A stretch of 64,000 nucleotides of DNA from an uncultured Pelagibacteraceae bacterium (GCA_902587515.1 CACILM010000003.1:62001-126000), one strand, 5' to 3'; shown: positions 16,976 to 28,324, counted from the stretch's first letter. Translations and numbers: made by a program. The notes: generated by a model not told the origin, from the sequence alone.

Positions 16976-17903
16976 AATTTATTTAGCGTCACCAAGAGGA
17001 TTTTGTGCTGGAGTTAAAAGAGCAATTGAAATAGTTGAAAAATCTATCAGCAAGTTTGGGGCTCCGGTATATGTTCGTCATGAAATAGTGCACAATAAAC
17101 AGGTTGTTGAAGAGTTAAAAGAAAAAGGTGCAATTTTCATAGATGAATTATCTGATGTAGATGACGCAAGTAGACCTGTAATTTTCTCGGCTCATGGAGT
17201 ACCAAAGTCAGTTCCGGAAGAAGCTAAATTAAAAAATTTATCCTTTGTAGATGCAACTTGTCCATTGGTTTCAAAAGTTCACAGAGAGTCTGAACAATTA
17301 AATAAAAATGGTTTCGATATATTATTAATCGGACATAAAAATCACCCTGAAGTTATAGGTACAATGGGTCAACTTCCAAAAGGATCAATTAAACTAATTG
17401 AGACAAAAAATGATGTTGGTCTTTTAAAAGAAAATGATTTTAAAAAACCTCTTGCATATATTACTCAAACAACCTTGTCCGTAGATGATACAACTGAAAT
17501 AATTGAAGCTCTTAAAAACAAGTTTCCAAAAATCAAAGGACCCATAAAAGAGGATATATGTTACGCAACTACTAACAGACAGTCTGCGGTTAAAGAGATA
17601 GCTCCCAAGTGTGATATGTTTTTTGTTGTAGGTAGCCGTAACTCATCTAATTCTGTTAGATTAGTTGAAGTTGCGAAAAAAGCGGGATGTTATAATTCTC
17701 ATCTTATGCATTCTGAAAAAGAAATTCCTTTTAATGAAATAGAAAATTCTGAAACTATTGGAATATCTTCTGGAGCATCAGCACCAGAAAAGCTTGTTCA
17801 AAATTTATTGGATAATTTAAGAAAAGATAGAAACGTTTCAATTGAAGAAGTAATAGTTGCAGAAGAAAAGGTTGTATTCAAATTGCCGAAAGAACTCAAT
17901 TAA
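16959..17903 (+). CDS. ispH: 4-hydroxy-3-methylbut-2-enyl diphosphate reductase
   Basis: IspH is the last MEP enzyme and yields IPP and DMAPP. The 314-residue protein has the three cysteine ligands of its iron-sulfur cluster in SPRGFCAGVKRAIEIV (residue 16), DATCPLVSKVH (about 100) and DICYATTNRQSAV (about 198). HEIVHNKQVVEEL is the substrate-binding histidine region. Its position directly after blh couples isoprenoid precursor supply to carotenoid synthesis; ispH-thrB-rnhA is also a common alphaproteobacterial order. Confidence 0.97.
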   Translation: MKKELKIYLASPRGFCAGVKRAIEIVEKSISKFGAPVYVRHEIVHNKQVVEELKEKGAIFIDELSDVDDASRPVIFSAHGVPKSVPEEAKLKNLSFVDATCPLVSKVHRESEQLNKNGFDILLIGHKNHPEVIGTMGQLPKGSIKLIETKNDVGLLKENDFKKPLAYITQTTLSVDDTTEIIEALKNKFPKIKGPIKEDICYATTNRQSAVKEIAPKCDMFFVVGSRNSSNSVRLVEVAKKAGCYNSHLMHSEKEIPFNEIENSETIGISSGASAPEKLVQNLLDNLRKDRNVSIEEVIVAEEKVVFKLPKELN

Positions 17904-18871
17904 TGGCTGTCTATACAAAGTTAAATAAAAAAAAAATTGAGGAAATATTATCAAATTATAATTTAGGTAATTTAGAGTCATTCAAAGGAATTGAAGAAGG
18001 TATTGAAAATACAAACTATTTTTTATCAATTGATAAAAAAAAATTTATACTAACTATTTATGAAAAAAGAGTAAAATCCGCAGATCTTCCTTTTTTTTCT
18101 AATTTGATGTCATCTTTAAATAAAGCAAACTTTAAATGCCCTGCGCCTATATCTAATAATAATAGTGAAACAATTACAAATTTTGAGGGAAAAAAACTAA
18201 TGATCGTCTCATTTCTTGAGGGAAAGGCAAAAGTAAATTTATCACCTGCTAATTGTAAATCAATAGGATCTGAAATAGCTAGCATGCATGAGCTCACAAA
18301 GAATTTAAAACTAAAACGACAAAATGATCTATCTGTAAATTCATGGAGAAAATTATTTATTTCAGTCAAAGATAAGTGTGAAAGTATACATAAAGATCTG
18401 CCAAGATTAATTGAGGAAAATCTTAATGATGTTGAAAAAAATTGGCCAAAAAATCTGCCAAGAGGAATAATTCATGCAGATTTATTTCATGACAATATTT
18501 TTTTCATTCAAGATAAATTTAGTGGTGTTATTGACTTTTATTTTTCATGTGAAGATTTTTTTGCGTTTGAAATTGCTATTTGCTTTAACGCTTTGTGTTT
18601 TGATGGTCTAAAAACTAATTTAAGTTTTAACGTTACAAAAGCAAAAAATTTTATAGACGGATATACTTCTATAAGAAAATTAACTGATGAAGAATTGAAT
18701 AATATTAAGGTTTTATCTCAAGGCGCTGCTTTGCGATTCTTGCTAACTCGAGTATTCGATGCATTAAATAAAGTAGAGGGAGCAATAGTTAAAATTAAAG
18801 ATCCAATGGAGTATTTAAAAAGATTAGAATTTCACAAGAATGCAAAAAATCATGAGGATTATTTCTTTTAA
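17903..18871 (+). CDS. thrB: homoserine kinase (aminoglycoside-phosphotransferase type)
   Basis: This kinase makes O-phosphohomoserine for threonine synthesis. The 322-residue protein belongs to the APH-fold ThrB type found in Alphaproteobacteria, not the GHMP type. The catalytic loop is GIIHADLFHDNIFF (H-x-D-x4-N), followed by the metal motif GVIDFYFSCEDFFAFEIA. ThrC, the next enzyme, is encoded nearby at 19771-21144 on the other strand. It shares single bases with ispH and rnhA on either side. Confidence 0.94.
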   Translation: MAVYTKLNKKKIEEILSNYNLGNLESFKGIEEGIENTNYFLSIDKKKFILTIYEKRVKSADLPFFSNLMSSLNKANFKCPAPISNNNSETITNFEGKKLMIVSFLEGKAKVNLSPANCKSIGSEIASMHELTKNLKLKRQNDLSVNSWRKLFISVKDKCESIHKDLPRLIEENLNDVEKNWPKNLPRGIIHADLFHDNIFFIQDKFSGVIDFYFSCEDFFAFEIAICFNALCFDGLKTNLSFNVTKAKNFIDGYTSIRKLTDEELNNIKVLSQGAALRFLLTRVFDALNKVEGAIVKIKDPMEYLKRLEFHKNAKNHEDYFF

Positions 18872-19293
18872 TGAAATTAAAAATTTATACTGATGGAGCT
18901 TGCTCAGGAAATCCTGGAAAAGGAGGTTGGGCAGCAATCATATTAGACAATTCTAATCAATCAAGTATTTCTGGAAGTGAAAGTAATACAACTAATAATA
19001 GGATGGAATTAATCGCTCCAATTATGGCATTAAAAAAAATAAAAAAGAAATCAGAGATTACAATTTTTACTGACTCAAAATATGTGAAAGATGGAATAAC
19101 TGACTGGATTAAAAAGTGGAAAGTTAATAATTGGAAAAGTTCAAACAAGAAACCAGTTAAAAATAAAGATCTTTGGATAAAATTGGATAATGCTTGTCTA
19201 AAACATAAAGTTACTTGGAAATGGGTTAAGGCACACGCTGGCAACAAATATAATAATCTTGTTGATGAGTTGGCAGTTTTGAAAACTAAATAG
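18871..19293 (+). CDS. rnhA: ribonuclease HI
   Basis: RNase HI degrades RNA in RNA-DNA hybrids. The 140-residue protein has the family start IYTDGACSGNPGKGGWA (catalytic Asp6 by position), the glutamate in NNRMELIAPI, the aspartate in IFTDSKYV, and the C-terminal VKAHAGNKYNNLVDELA. Together with rnhB at 2975 the genome has both RNase H types. It closes the long forward gene run and overlaps the convergent peroxiredoxin gene by eight bases. Confidence 0.96.
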   Translation: MKLKIYTDGACSGNPGKGGWAAIILDNSNQSSISGSESNTTNNRMELIAPIMALKKIKKKSEITIFTDSKYVKDGITDWIKKWKVNNWKSSNKKPVKNKDLWIKLDNACLKHKVTWKWVKAHAGNKYNNLVDELAVLKTK

Positions 19294-19771
19294 ATTTTAA
19301 AAAGCTTTCAGCTGAAGATAATTCACAAGTAGCTGTTTCTTTTTCTTCCTCTACTTTTTTAACTTCACCATTCTCCACCAACATAGTGTAGCGATTAGAT
19401 CTAATTCCTAATCCTTTTTCGGATTTATCTACTTCTGCTCCGATGGCTTTTGTAAATTTTAGAAAGGGATCACCAGCCATGAAAATTTTAGTTCCTGCAT
19501 TTTGATTTTCACCCCAAGCCTTCATAACATTAGGGTCATTTACAGCGATACAAATAATTTTTGTAATTCCCTTTGTGTTTGCTAGTTCGAAATTTTTTAT
19601 ATACCCGGGAAGATGAAGAGCCGAACAAGTTTTAGTAAAAGCTCCAGGCATACCTAAAATAATAGTTCTACCTTTACAAAGATCCAATATATCGATTTTT
19701 TTTACATCATTATTTTGGTCAAGGTAAAATAATTCCGAGTTAGGTAGTTTGTCTCCTATTTTTATTCTCAT
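19286..19771 (-). CDS. peroxiredoxin, Prx5 type
   Basis: A 161-residue thiol peroxidase of the Prx5/AhpE-like TSA family that reduces peroxides. The peroxidatic cysteine is Cys49 in PGAFTKTCSALHLPGY. A second cysteine near residue 150 (ETATCELSSAE) could be the resolving residue. The family is glutaredoxin- or thioredoxin-dependent. It shares one base with thrC upstream on the same strand, at the end of the cytochrome oxidase-thrC run. Confidence 0.92.
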   Translation of the reverse strand: MRIKIGDKLPNSELFYLDQNNDVKKIDILDLCKGRTIILGMPGAFTKTCSALHLPGYIKNFELANTKGITKIICIAVNDPNVMKAWGENQNAGTKIFMAGDPFLKFTKAIGAEVDKSEKGLGIRSNRYTMLVENGEVKKVEEEKETATCELSSAESFLKSI

Positions 19772-21144
19772 TAAATTTTGCCCAAAATATAATTTTTTAC
19801 TTCTGAATTTGAATTCTTGATAATATCAAATGTTTCCTTTTTATCTATATTCAATTTTAAATGCTTAGGTGAGTCTAAATTTTTTCCTATAGCTTTTTTA
19901 ATAGTATCGTTAAACTTGTAGGGATGAGCTGTGCCAAGAACAACTATATCTCCTAAATTTTTAAAACTTTTTGCTGCTCCTACTCCAGTAGCAGTATGAG
20001 GATCAATTATAAATTGATGCTCTTTATAAATTTCATTAATTATAGATACTGTCTCTTCATCTGTAACTTTTACTGCTTCAAAATCCTTTTTAATTTTATC
20101 GATTTCTTTTTTGCCTAAATTGAATGAACTTTTTGATGATAGATCATTCATTAATAACCCGACCTTTTTATCGCTTTCATCTAATATATAATAAAGCAGC
20201 CTCTCAAAATTACTAGCAACTTGTATATCCATACTTGGTGTGAAAGTCGCTTTCACTTTTTCAGGTTTATATTCACCTGTATTAATAACTCTTTGTAAAA
20301 TATCATTTTTATTTGTAGCAACTATAAGTTTATTAATTGGTAAACCCATTTTTTTTGCAACGTATCCAGCATAGATATCTCCAAAATTACCAGTTGGTAC
20401 TGAAAAGCTTATATTGTTTTTTTTTAATCTATAGAAAGAATAAAAATAGTAAACAATTTGACAAACAATTCTCGCCCAATTGATAGAATTTACGCCTGAC
20501 ATATTTATTTTTGACCTAAAACTATTTTCATTAAAAAGCTCTTTTACAATTTTTTGACAATCGTCAAATGAACCCTCAATAGCAATATTATAAATATTTG
20601 CTCCACCAATTGTTGTCATTATTTTTCTTTGAATATTTGATATCTTATTATGCGGATGCAGTACAAAAAGATTTATATTATTTCTATTACTTAATGCAGC
20701 TATAGCAGCTGAACCAGTATCTCCTGATGTAGCAACTATGACATTTACAGTTTTATCTTTAGCGACTTCTAAATGATCATACATATTACCAATTACCTGC
20801 ATTGCAATATCTTTAAAAGCTAAAGTAGGTCCATGATAAAGTTCGAGAAGATTTATATTTCCAATTTTTTTTATATTTACGACTTCTTTATCTTTGAAAC
20901 TACTATAAGATTTTTGTATTAATGAGCTAAGTTCTTCCTTTTTGATTTCACCAGAACAAAAATTATAGATAATTTCTGTAGCAAGTTCGTTATAATTTAA
21001 TTGACTTAAATTATTAAGTTCTTCTTGACTATACTTCTTTATTTCAGCGGGCAAAAATAACCCTCCGCCAGGTGCAAGTCCTCTTAAGAAAATATCTTTA
21101 AAGCTAAATTCTAAAGATTTATCTCTAGTACTAAAATAATTCAT
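19771..21144 (-). CDS. thrC: threonine synthase
   Basis: ThrC converts O-phosphohomoserine to threonine with pyridoxal phosphate. The 457-residue protein matches the longer, fungal/proteobacterial class: N-terminal FKDIFLRGLAPGGGLFLP, the PLP lysine in GPTLAFKDIAMQ, the ATSGDTGSAAIAAL loop, and SVPTGNFGDIYAGYVAKKMG. It overlaps the SURF1 gene by four bases. Placement after the oxidase genes is a common alphaproteobacterial linkage and does not imply a functional tie. Confidence 0.95.
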   Translation of the reverse strand: MNYFSTRDKSLEFSFKDIFLRGLAPGGGLFLPAEIKKYSQEELNNLSQLNYNELATEIIYNFCSGEIKKEELSSLIQKSYSSFKDKEVVNIKKIGNINLLELYHGPTLAFKDIAMQVIGNMYDHLEVAKDKTVNVIVATSGDTGSAAIAALSNRNNINLFVLHPHNKISNIQRKIMTTIGGANIYNIAIEGSFDDCQKIVKELFNENSFRSKINMSGVNSINWARIVCQIVYYFYSFYRLKKNNISFSVPTGNFGDIYAGYVAKKMGLPINKLIVATNKNDILQRVINTGEYKPEKVKATFTPSMDIQVASNFERLLYYILDESDKKVGLLMNDLSSKSSFNLGKKEIDKIKKDFEAVKVTDEETVSIINEIYKEHQFIIDPHTATGVGAAKSFKNLGDIVVLGTAHPYKFNDTIKKAIGKNLDSPKHLKLNIDKKETFDIIKNSNSEVKNYILGKI

Positions 21145-21839
21145 TTTTTTCTTCTAAAATATAAATAATAAAAAATTATTGAGATTGATATTGCATACCA
21201 TGTTATAGCATATTTAAGGTGATTATTTGGCACATCTATACTTATCTTTTTAGGAAGTGGTGTCTTAGCCTTATTATCCTCTAAAAAAATTACAAACTCA
21301 TTAAATTGCTCTCCCGTAGCTTCTTTTAAATCTTCTAAATTTAATGAAAACCAAATATTATTTGAAATATCGTTGTCTGGTTTAAATATACTTGGTTTAT
21401 AAATTTCTCTTAAAAGACCAATTATTTCACTATCGGTTTCTGCTTTGAGGTTTATGCTTGCACTACCTTTTAGTTCTTTTTTAATCCATCCTCTATTAAT
21501 TAAAACATTTTGATTTTTGTCAGTCCTAAAAGGAGTGACTACATCATATCCAGGTTTTCCACTATCATTCAAACTATAGAGGTAAATTTGCTCATCAAAA
21601 TTAAATTTTCCTTTAGCACTTACTCTCTGATAATTTTTCCTAATGGAATTAGAGTACTCTATTGGTTTAGAGTCTAGTCCAAAAGTAATTTCGCTTATTA
21701 GCTCTAGCTTCCATTGCAATCTATAAAGTTGCCAAGTTCCTAAAGCACAAAATACTGTTACAAAAAAAATTACGAATAGCTGAAATAAAAATACTCTTTT
21801 CAATTTGAGATTAGCTTCCCCAAATATAGATCGCAGCAA
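21141..21839 (-). CDS. SURF1 family cytochrome oxidase assembly protein
   Basis: SURF1 helps insert heme a into subunit I of the aa3 oxidase. The 232-residue protein has membrane helices near both ends (about residues 15-38 and 209-227) around a periplasmic domain. It contains the family motifs GTWQLYRLQWK, VLINRGWI and a C-terminal NNHLKYAITWYAIS. The ATG at 21839 overlaps ctaE by 29 bases, which is unusually long here. A TTG at 21803 would remove the overlap and still keep the first helix, so the start is uncertain. Confidence 0.9.
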   Translation of the reverse strand: MLRSIFGEANLKLKRVFLFQLFVIFFVTVFCALGTWQLYRLQWKLELISEITFGLDSKPIEYSNSIRKNYQRVSAKGKFNFDEQIYLYSLNDSGKPGYDVVTPFRTDKNQNVLINRGWIKKELKGSASINLKAETDSEIIGLLREIYKPSIFKPDNDISNNIWFSLNLEDLKEATGEQFNEFVIFLEDNKAKTPLPKKISIDVPNNHLKYAITWYAISISIIFYYLYFRRKK

Positions 21840-22602
21840 ATAAGAACAACCAAACTACATCAACAAAATGCCAATACCAGGCTGCTGCTTCAAATCCAAA
21901 ATGGTGTTGAGGCGTCGAGTGGCCTCTCATCGATCGAAACAAACAAACTGCAAGAAAAACTGTTCCGACAATTACATGAAAGCCATGAAAACCAGTCGAC
22001 ATATAAAATGTGGATCCATAAATTCCACCGTCTAAAGTAAATGTTGCGTGATGATATTCATATGCTTGAAAACAAGAAAATATAAATCCTAAAAATACTG
22101 TTGCGATCAAACCATTTACTAATCCTTTTCTGTCATTTTCTAACATTGCATGATGCGCCCAAGTTACAGTAGTTCCTGATAACAATAAAATTAATGTGTT
22201 GATTAATGGTATATCCCAAGGATCAAAAGTTTTAATATCTGCTGGTGGCCATATACCGCCTATTGAGTCCGGTGGAAATAAACTTGCGTTAAAAAAGGCC
22301 CAGAACCATGCAACAAAAAACATTACTTCGGAAGCAATAAATAGTGTCATACCGTACCTATGTCCAATTTGAACTACAGGGGTATGATGACCTTGATGTT
22401 CTGCTTCTTCTATAACATCTCTCCACCACATAAAGGCACCATAAACTACTAAAGCAAAACCAATTAATAATAACCAAAGGGCTTTAGAGTGAAAGTAATA
22501 AACTGCCCCAAAAGCTAAGATTAAAGTTGCGAATGACACATAGATCGGCCAAGGACTTGGATCAACTAAATGGTAATCGTGTTTTGGTTTTTCTGCCGAC
22601 AT
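21811..22602 (-). CDS. ctaE: cytochrome c oxidase subunit III
   Basis: Core subunit III of the aa3 oxidase. The 263-residue protein has about seven helices, the N-terminal KHDYHLVDPSPWPI, EEAEHQGHHTPVVQIGHRYGM, the conserved EVMFFVAWFWAFF helix, and the C-terminal GFEAAAWYWHFVDVVWLFLF. It follows ctaG with a one-base overlap, the usual alphaproteobacterial order. Confidence 0.97.
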   Translation of the reverse strand: MSAEKPKHDYHLVDPSPWPIYVSFATLILAFGAVYYFHSKALWLLLIGFALVVYGAFMWWRDVIEEAEHQGHHTPVVQIGHRYGMTLFIASEVMFFVAWFWAFFNASLFPPDSIGGIWPPADIKTFDPWDIPLINTLILLLSGTTVTWAHHAMLENDRKGLVNGLIATVFLGFIFSCFQAYEYHHATFTLDGGIYGSTFYMSTGFHGFHVIVGTVFLAVCLFRSMRGHSTPQHHFGFEAAAWYWHFVDVVWLFLFAAIYIWGS

Positions 22603-23153
22603 TATGTGTTACTCTTTTCGTAATAGCCTGATGAAAAAAAAGTAAAAGACAAGGTTACATCAGACATATTTTTAGTTTTATTATCATCAACGACTTTAGG
22701 ATCCAAGAAAAATGTTAATATGAACTCTTTTTTTTCACCTGGTTGCAAAGTTTGTTTTTCAAAACAAAAACAACCTATCTTATTCAGATAAATACCGAAA
22801 GGTGATGGAGACACATTAAACGTTGCTGACCCTGAAGAAATTTGATTACTAGGATTTTCAACGTTAAATTTAACTGTATGAACTTCACCTGGTTTTAAAT
22901 ATAAAGTATTCATCTCAGGATAAAATTTCCAATCTAAAGTACTATTAATGTTTGTATCAAATCTCATTTTATATTTCTGATTTACTATAATTTTTGGAAT
23001 TTCTTTGTCAGTAGCGTTTTGAGTAGTTCCACCGAATCCTGTTACTCTACAAAACAAATCATATAAAGGAACTGCTGCAAAAGACAATCCAAGCATTAGT
23101 AAAAATATTGATACTAAAGCGATAGGTGTTAAGTTTTTTTTGCTTATATTCAT
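22602..23153 (-). CDS. ctaG: cytochrome c oxidase copper chaperone CtaG (Cox11)
   Basis: CtaG delivers copper to the CuB site of subunit I. The 183-residue protein has one N-terminal anchor helix followed by PLYDLFCRVTGFGGTTQ and a periplasmic beta domain. The copper ligands are the paired cysteines in IGCFCFEKQTL (about residues 117-119). PVYFFxDP-like residues are replaced by FILTFFLDPKV at the equivalent site. It shares a base with the stop of the upstream small membrane protein. Confidence 0.95.
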   Translation of the reverse strand: MNISKKNLTPIALVSIFLLMLGLSFAAVPLYDLFCRVTGFGGTTQNATDKEIPKIIVNQKYKMRFDTNINSTLDWKFYPEMNTLYLKPGEVHTVKFNVENPSNQISSGSATFNVSPSPFGIYLNKIGCFCFEKQTLQPGEKKEFILTFFLDPKVVDDNKTKNMSDVTLSFTFFSSGYYEKSNT

Positions 23154-23266
23154 TATATTTCTCGATTATAGATACCAATATTATAGAAAGTTAATACAAA
23201 TAAAAAAATCATAAATAAGATTAATATCAAAGCTGTTATTAAATTTTTTTTCTTTTTATTCATCAT
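23153..23266 (-). CDS. 37-residue membrane protein between ctaB and ctaG
   Basis: A short reading frame fills the gap between ctaB and ctaG exactly. Its ATG at 23266 overlaps the ctaB TGA as ATGA, and its TAA shares a base with the ctaG ATG. The product starts MMNKKKKNLITALILI, a basic head followed by one hydrophobic helix and a short polar tail ending YNREI. Alphaproteobacterial cta operons often hold a similar single-helix protein here (sometimes called CoxF). The double coupling to its neighbours supports real translation. Its function is unknown; oxidase assembly or stabilisation is the natural guess. Confidence 0.75.
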   Translation of the reverse strand: MMNKKKKNLITALILILFMIFLFVLTFYNIGIYNREI

Positions 23267-24183
23267 GTTGTTTTAAAAAAATTATCAATTAATAAAATTA
23301 AGAAAATAAAAAACAAATAAAAAATTGAGTAAATGAAAATTTTTCTTGCTATTTTATTTGAAATACTTGCTATTTTAGACCTATATAATTTTAAACATAA
23401 ATAAATATAGTATGCAGACATTATAGAAGATGCGACTAAATAAAATACACTAGCAAAATTTAAAAAGTAAGGTGCAATTATTGCAGGTAACATAATTAAA
23501 GCATAAACAAGTATATTTACTTTTGTTGTTTTTGTTCCTGAAATTATAGGGAGCATTGGAATTTTCGCTTTTTTATAATCACTTGATTTATATAAACTTA
23601 ACGCCCAAAAATGTGACGGCGTCCATAAAAAAATAATTAAAAATAAAACTAATGGCTCAACAGAAATACCTCCGGTTGCTATTGTCCATCCAATAACAGG
23701 TGGTAATGCCCCAGCAGCACCACCTATAACAATATTTTGTGGAGTTTTCCTTTTTAACCAAATTGTATAAATAAAAAAATAAAAGGCAATTGTTGAGGCT
23801 AATAAAATTGCAGAAATTAAGTTAGCTGAAAAATAAATTGTGCTTACCGACAAAGCTGATAAAATTATACCAAAATACAAAGCTTGATTTTTTTTAACTT
23901 TTCCGGTTGGAATTGGTCTTAAACAAGTTCTGCTCATTAAAGCATCTAGATCTGACTCATACCACATATTAAGAGTTCCCGCAGCACCAGAGCCTATAGC
24001 TACCGCTAAGAGAGAAATACAAGCAGATGTGAAGTCCACATTAACTGGTGCTATTAATAAACCTACCATACAAGTAAATAGAACAAGAGACATTACCCTA
24101 GGTTTCATTAAATTAAAAAATGAACTTAGGTCTAATGCTAAACCGAGTTTAGAGTTTTTAGATTTTATACTTATCTGGCTCAA
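23263..24183 (-). CDS. ctaB: protoheme IX farnesyltransferase (heme O synthase)
   Basis: CtaB farnesylates heme b to heme O, the precursor of heme a. The 306-residue membrane protein is a UbiA-superfamily prenyltransferase with about eight or nine helices. It has the diphosphate-binding motif NMWYESDLDALMSRTCLRPIP (N-x3-D-x2-D) and the second loop near LWTPSHFWALSLY. It lies one base after ctaD on the same strand. Heme A synthase (ctaA) is not in the window. Confidence 0.96.
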   Translation of the reverse strand: MSQISIKSKNSKLGLALDLSSFFNLMKPRVMSLVLFTCMVGLLIAPVNVDFTSACISLLAVAIGSGAAGTLNMWYESDLDALMSRTCLRPIPTGKVKKNQALYFGIILSALSVSTIYFSANLISAILLASTIAFYFFIYTIWLKRKTPQNIVIGGAAGALPPVIGWTIATGGISVEPLVLFLIIFLWTPSHFWALSLYKSSDYKKAKIPMLPIISGTKTTKVNILVYALIMLPAIIAPYFLNFASVFYLVASSIMSAYYIYLCLKLYRSKIASISNKIARKIFIYSIFYLFFIFLILLIDNFFKTT

Positions 24184-24184
24184 T

Positions 24185-26613
<2,429 letters not shown>

Positions 26614-26664
26614 GAGTTTTTATACAGTTTTTAGATGATTTAACAATTTCAATTAATGCGACAA

Positions 26665-27375
26665 TTAATTAAAATTATTGATAAAATTTACTAATGAAAT
26701 CGCGCTTATTACAGCGGTGTCAGACCTTAGAATGTTTCTAGACAAAGTAAAAGGTTTTACCGCTCTATTTTTAAGGATAGACTCACGCTCAACTGGGGAA
26801 AAATCACCCTCAGGACCAATTAATATACATAGAGATTTAGAGTTTTTTAAATCATCAATTTTTAAAATATCTTTTGAATTAACATCAGCAAATAAAAGCT
26901 TTGAAGTTTCATCAAAGGTTTTCAAAAAATCTTTCAATTTTATTACTTTTGTAATTTCTGGTGGAATAAGTTGATTAGATTGCTCAGTTGCCTCAATCAC
27001 AATTTTTTTTGCTCTATCAATATTTAATTCTTTAACTTCTGTTCTCTCTGAAACTATTGGAATTATTTTGCCTACACCTAGCTCTGTAGCTTTTTGCAGA
27101 ATGGTGTCCATCGGATTTTTTTTAACCAGACAAATTGCTATTTCGGTTCTAGATAGATTTTTAGCTTCTTTAATTTTTTCTAAAAACCTAACTTCAACTC
27201 TATCTTTATTTAAAAAAATTATTTCGCTTTTCCATTCTCCGTTTTTATTAAAAAAATTTAAATTTGAACCTCTTTTGAGTCGCATAACATTTACAATATA
27301 GTGAGTGTGCTCTTTACTTAACAAACTTGTATTATTTTCTAGTATACTGTCTGGATGATATAATCTAATATTCAT
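26665..27375 (-). CDS. rsmE: 16S rRNA m3U1498 methyltransferase
   Basis: RsmE methylates U1498 of 16S rRNA. The 236-residue protein is a SPOUT methyltransferase with an N-terminal PUA-like part (HYIVNVMRLKRGSNLNFFN), and the C-terminal knot motifs LCILIGPEGDFSPVERE and FTLSRNILRSDTAVISAIS. Length is normal. It is divergent from the CDGSH gene with 46 bases between the starts. Confidence 0.95.
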   Translation of the reverse strand: MNIRLYHPDSILENNTSLLSKEHTHYIVNVMRLKRGSNLNFFNKNGEWKSEIIFLNKDRVEVRFLEKIKEAKNLSRTEIAICLVKKNPMDTILQKATELGVGKIIPIVSERTEVKELNIDRAKKIVIEATEQSNQLIPPEITKVIKLKDFLKTFDETSKLLFADVNSKDILKIDDLKNSKSLCILIGPEGDFSPVERESILKNRAVKPFTLSRNILRSDTAVISAISLVNFINNFN

Positions 27376-27421
27376 TAGTAGCTATAATATAAACAAATTT
27401 TGTAGATATAAAGGAGCTTTA

Positions 27422-27661
27422 ATGAAAAAAGGTAAAAGAGCTGGAGATACCCCGATTGGTATTAATGTATTAGAGGGAAAATCTTATTTTTGGTGCTCTT
27501 GTGGAATTAGTTCTAAGCAACCTTTTTGTGATGGTTCACATAAAGGAACTGAATTTATGCCTTTAAAATATTTAGCTGAGCAATCTAAAAAAGTTTTTTT
27601 TTGCTCATGCAAAAAAACAAATGATCAACCATTATGTGATGGTTCACATAATATTAAATAA
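27422..27661 (+). CDS. tandem CDGSH iron-sulfur protein
   Basis: A 79-residue protein with two CDGSH domains: CSCGISSKQPFCDGSH (about residues 23-38) and CSCKKTNDQPLCDGSH (about residues 60-75). Each C-x-C...C...H set binds a redox-active, labile [2Fe-2S] cluster. The two-domain layout resembles mitochondrial MiNT/CISD3 proteins. Its role in bacteria is poorly known (redox or iron-sulfur handling). It directly abuts the HAD gene downstream. Confidence 0.92.
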   Translation: MKKGKRAGDTPIGINVLEGKSYFWCSCGISSKQPFCDGSHKGTEFMPLKYLAEQSKKVFFCSCKKTNDQPLCDGSHNIK

Positions 27662-28324
27662 ATGATGAAAACAAAGGCATTAGTTTTTGACGCTTACGGT
27701 ACATTATTCGACGTTAATTCAGCTGCTGAAAAATGTAAAGATAAAATTGGAACTAAGTGGGAAGCATTTGCAAATTTTTGGAGAACTACTCAACTAGAAT
27801 ATACTTGGCTTAGAAGTTTAATGAAAAGACATAAAAATTTTTGGGAAGTAACTGAGGATAGTTTAGATAAATCTATGAGAATGTTCAGTATCAACAAAAG
27901 CATGAGAAATGAATTATTAAATCTTTACAAAATTTTATCACCATACCCCGAAGTTAGAGGGGTGTTAGAAGATTTAAAAAAGAAAAACTATAAACTTGCT
28001 ATACTTTCTAACGGAACTCCTGCTCTTCTGAATGAGTTAGTTACAAGTAATAAGTTAAATAACCTATTTGATGATCTTTTTTCTATTGAAGAAGTGAAAG
28101 TTTATAAACCCGACTCTAGAGTTTATGAAATACCAATAAAAAAATATAATTTAAAAGCAAATGAAATTACTTTTTTGAGCGCAAATACATGGGATGTTTC
28201 TGGGGGAGGAAACTATGGTTATAATTCCATTTGGGTTAATAGAAACAAATTGGAGTTTGATATTCTTGATTATAAGCCAAAAAATGAGATAAGCAATTTA
28301 ACGCATCTACTTGATATAGTTTAA
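27662..28324 (+). CDS. HAD hydrolase, haloacid dehalogenase type II
   Basis: A 220-residue HAD-superfamily enzyme of the type II L-2-haloacid dehalogenase group. The nucleophile motif is LVFDAYGTLFDVNSAA (Asp about residue 10), with the LAILSNGTPALLNEL motif II and KVYKPDSRVYE motif III. The C-terminal SANTWDVSGGGNYGYNSIWVNR is characteristic of this dehalogenase branch. The true substrate could be a 2-haloacid or a phosphorylated metabolite. It starts at an ATGATG right after the CDGSH stop. Confidence 0.85.
   Translation: MMKTKALVFDAYGTLFDVNSAAEKCKDKIGTKWEAFANFWRTTQLEYTWLRSLMKRHKNFWEVTEDSLDKSMRMFSINKSMRNELLNLYKILSPYPEVRGVLEDLKKKNYKLAILSNGTPALLNELVTSNKLNNLFDDLFSIEEVKVYKPDSRVYEIPIKKYNLKANEITFLSANTWDVSGGGNYGYNSIWVNRNKLEFDILDYKPKNEISNLTHLLDIV

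Noticed and set aside
10335-19293. Proteorhodopsin gene next to the retinal genes
   Set aside because: Every gene in the run was assigned and none encodes a seven-helix opsin with a retinal lysine.
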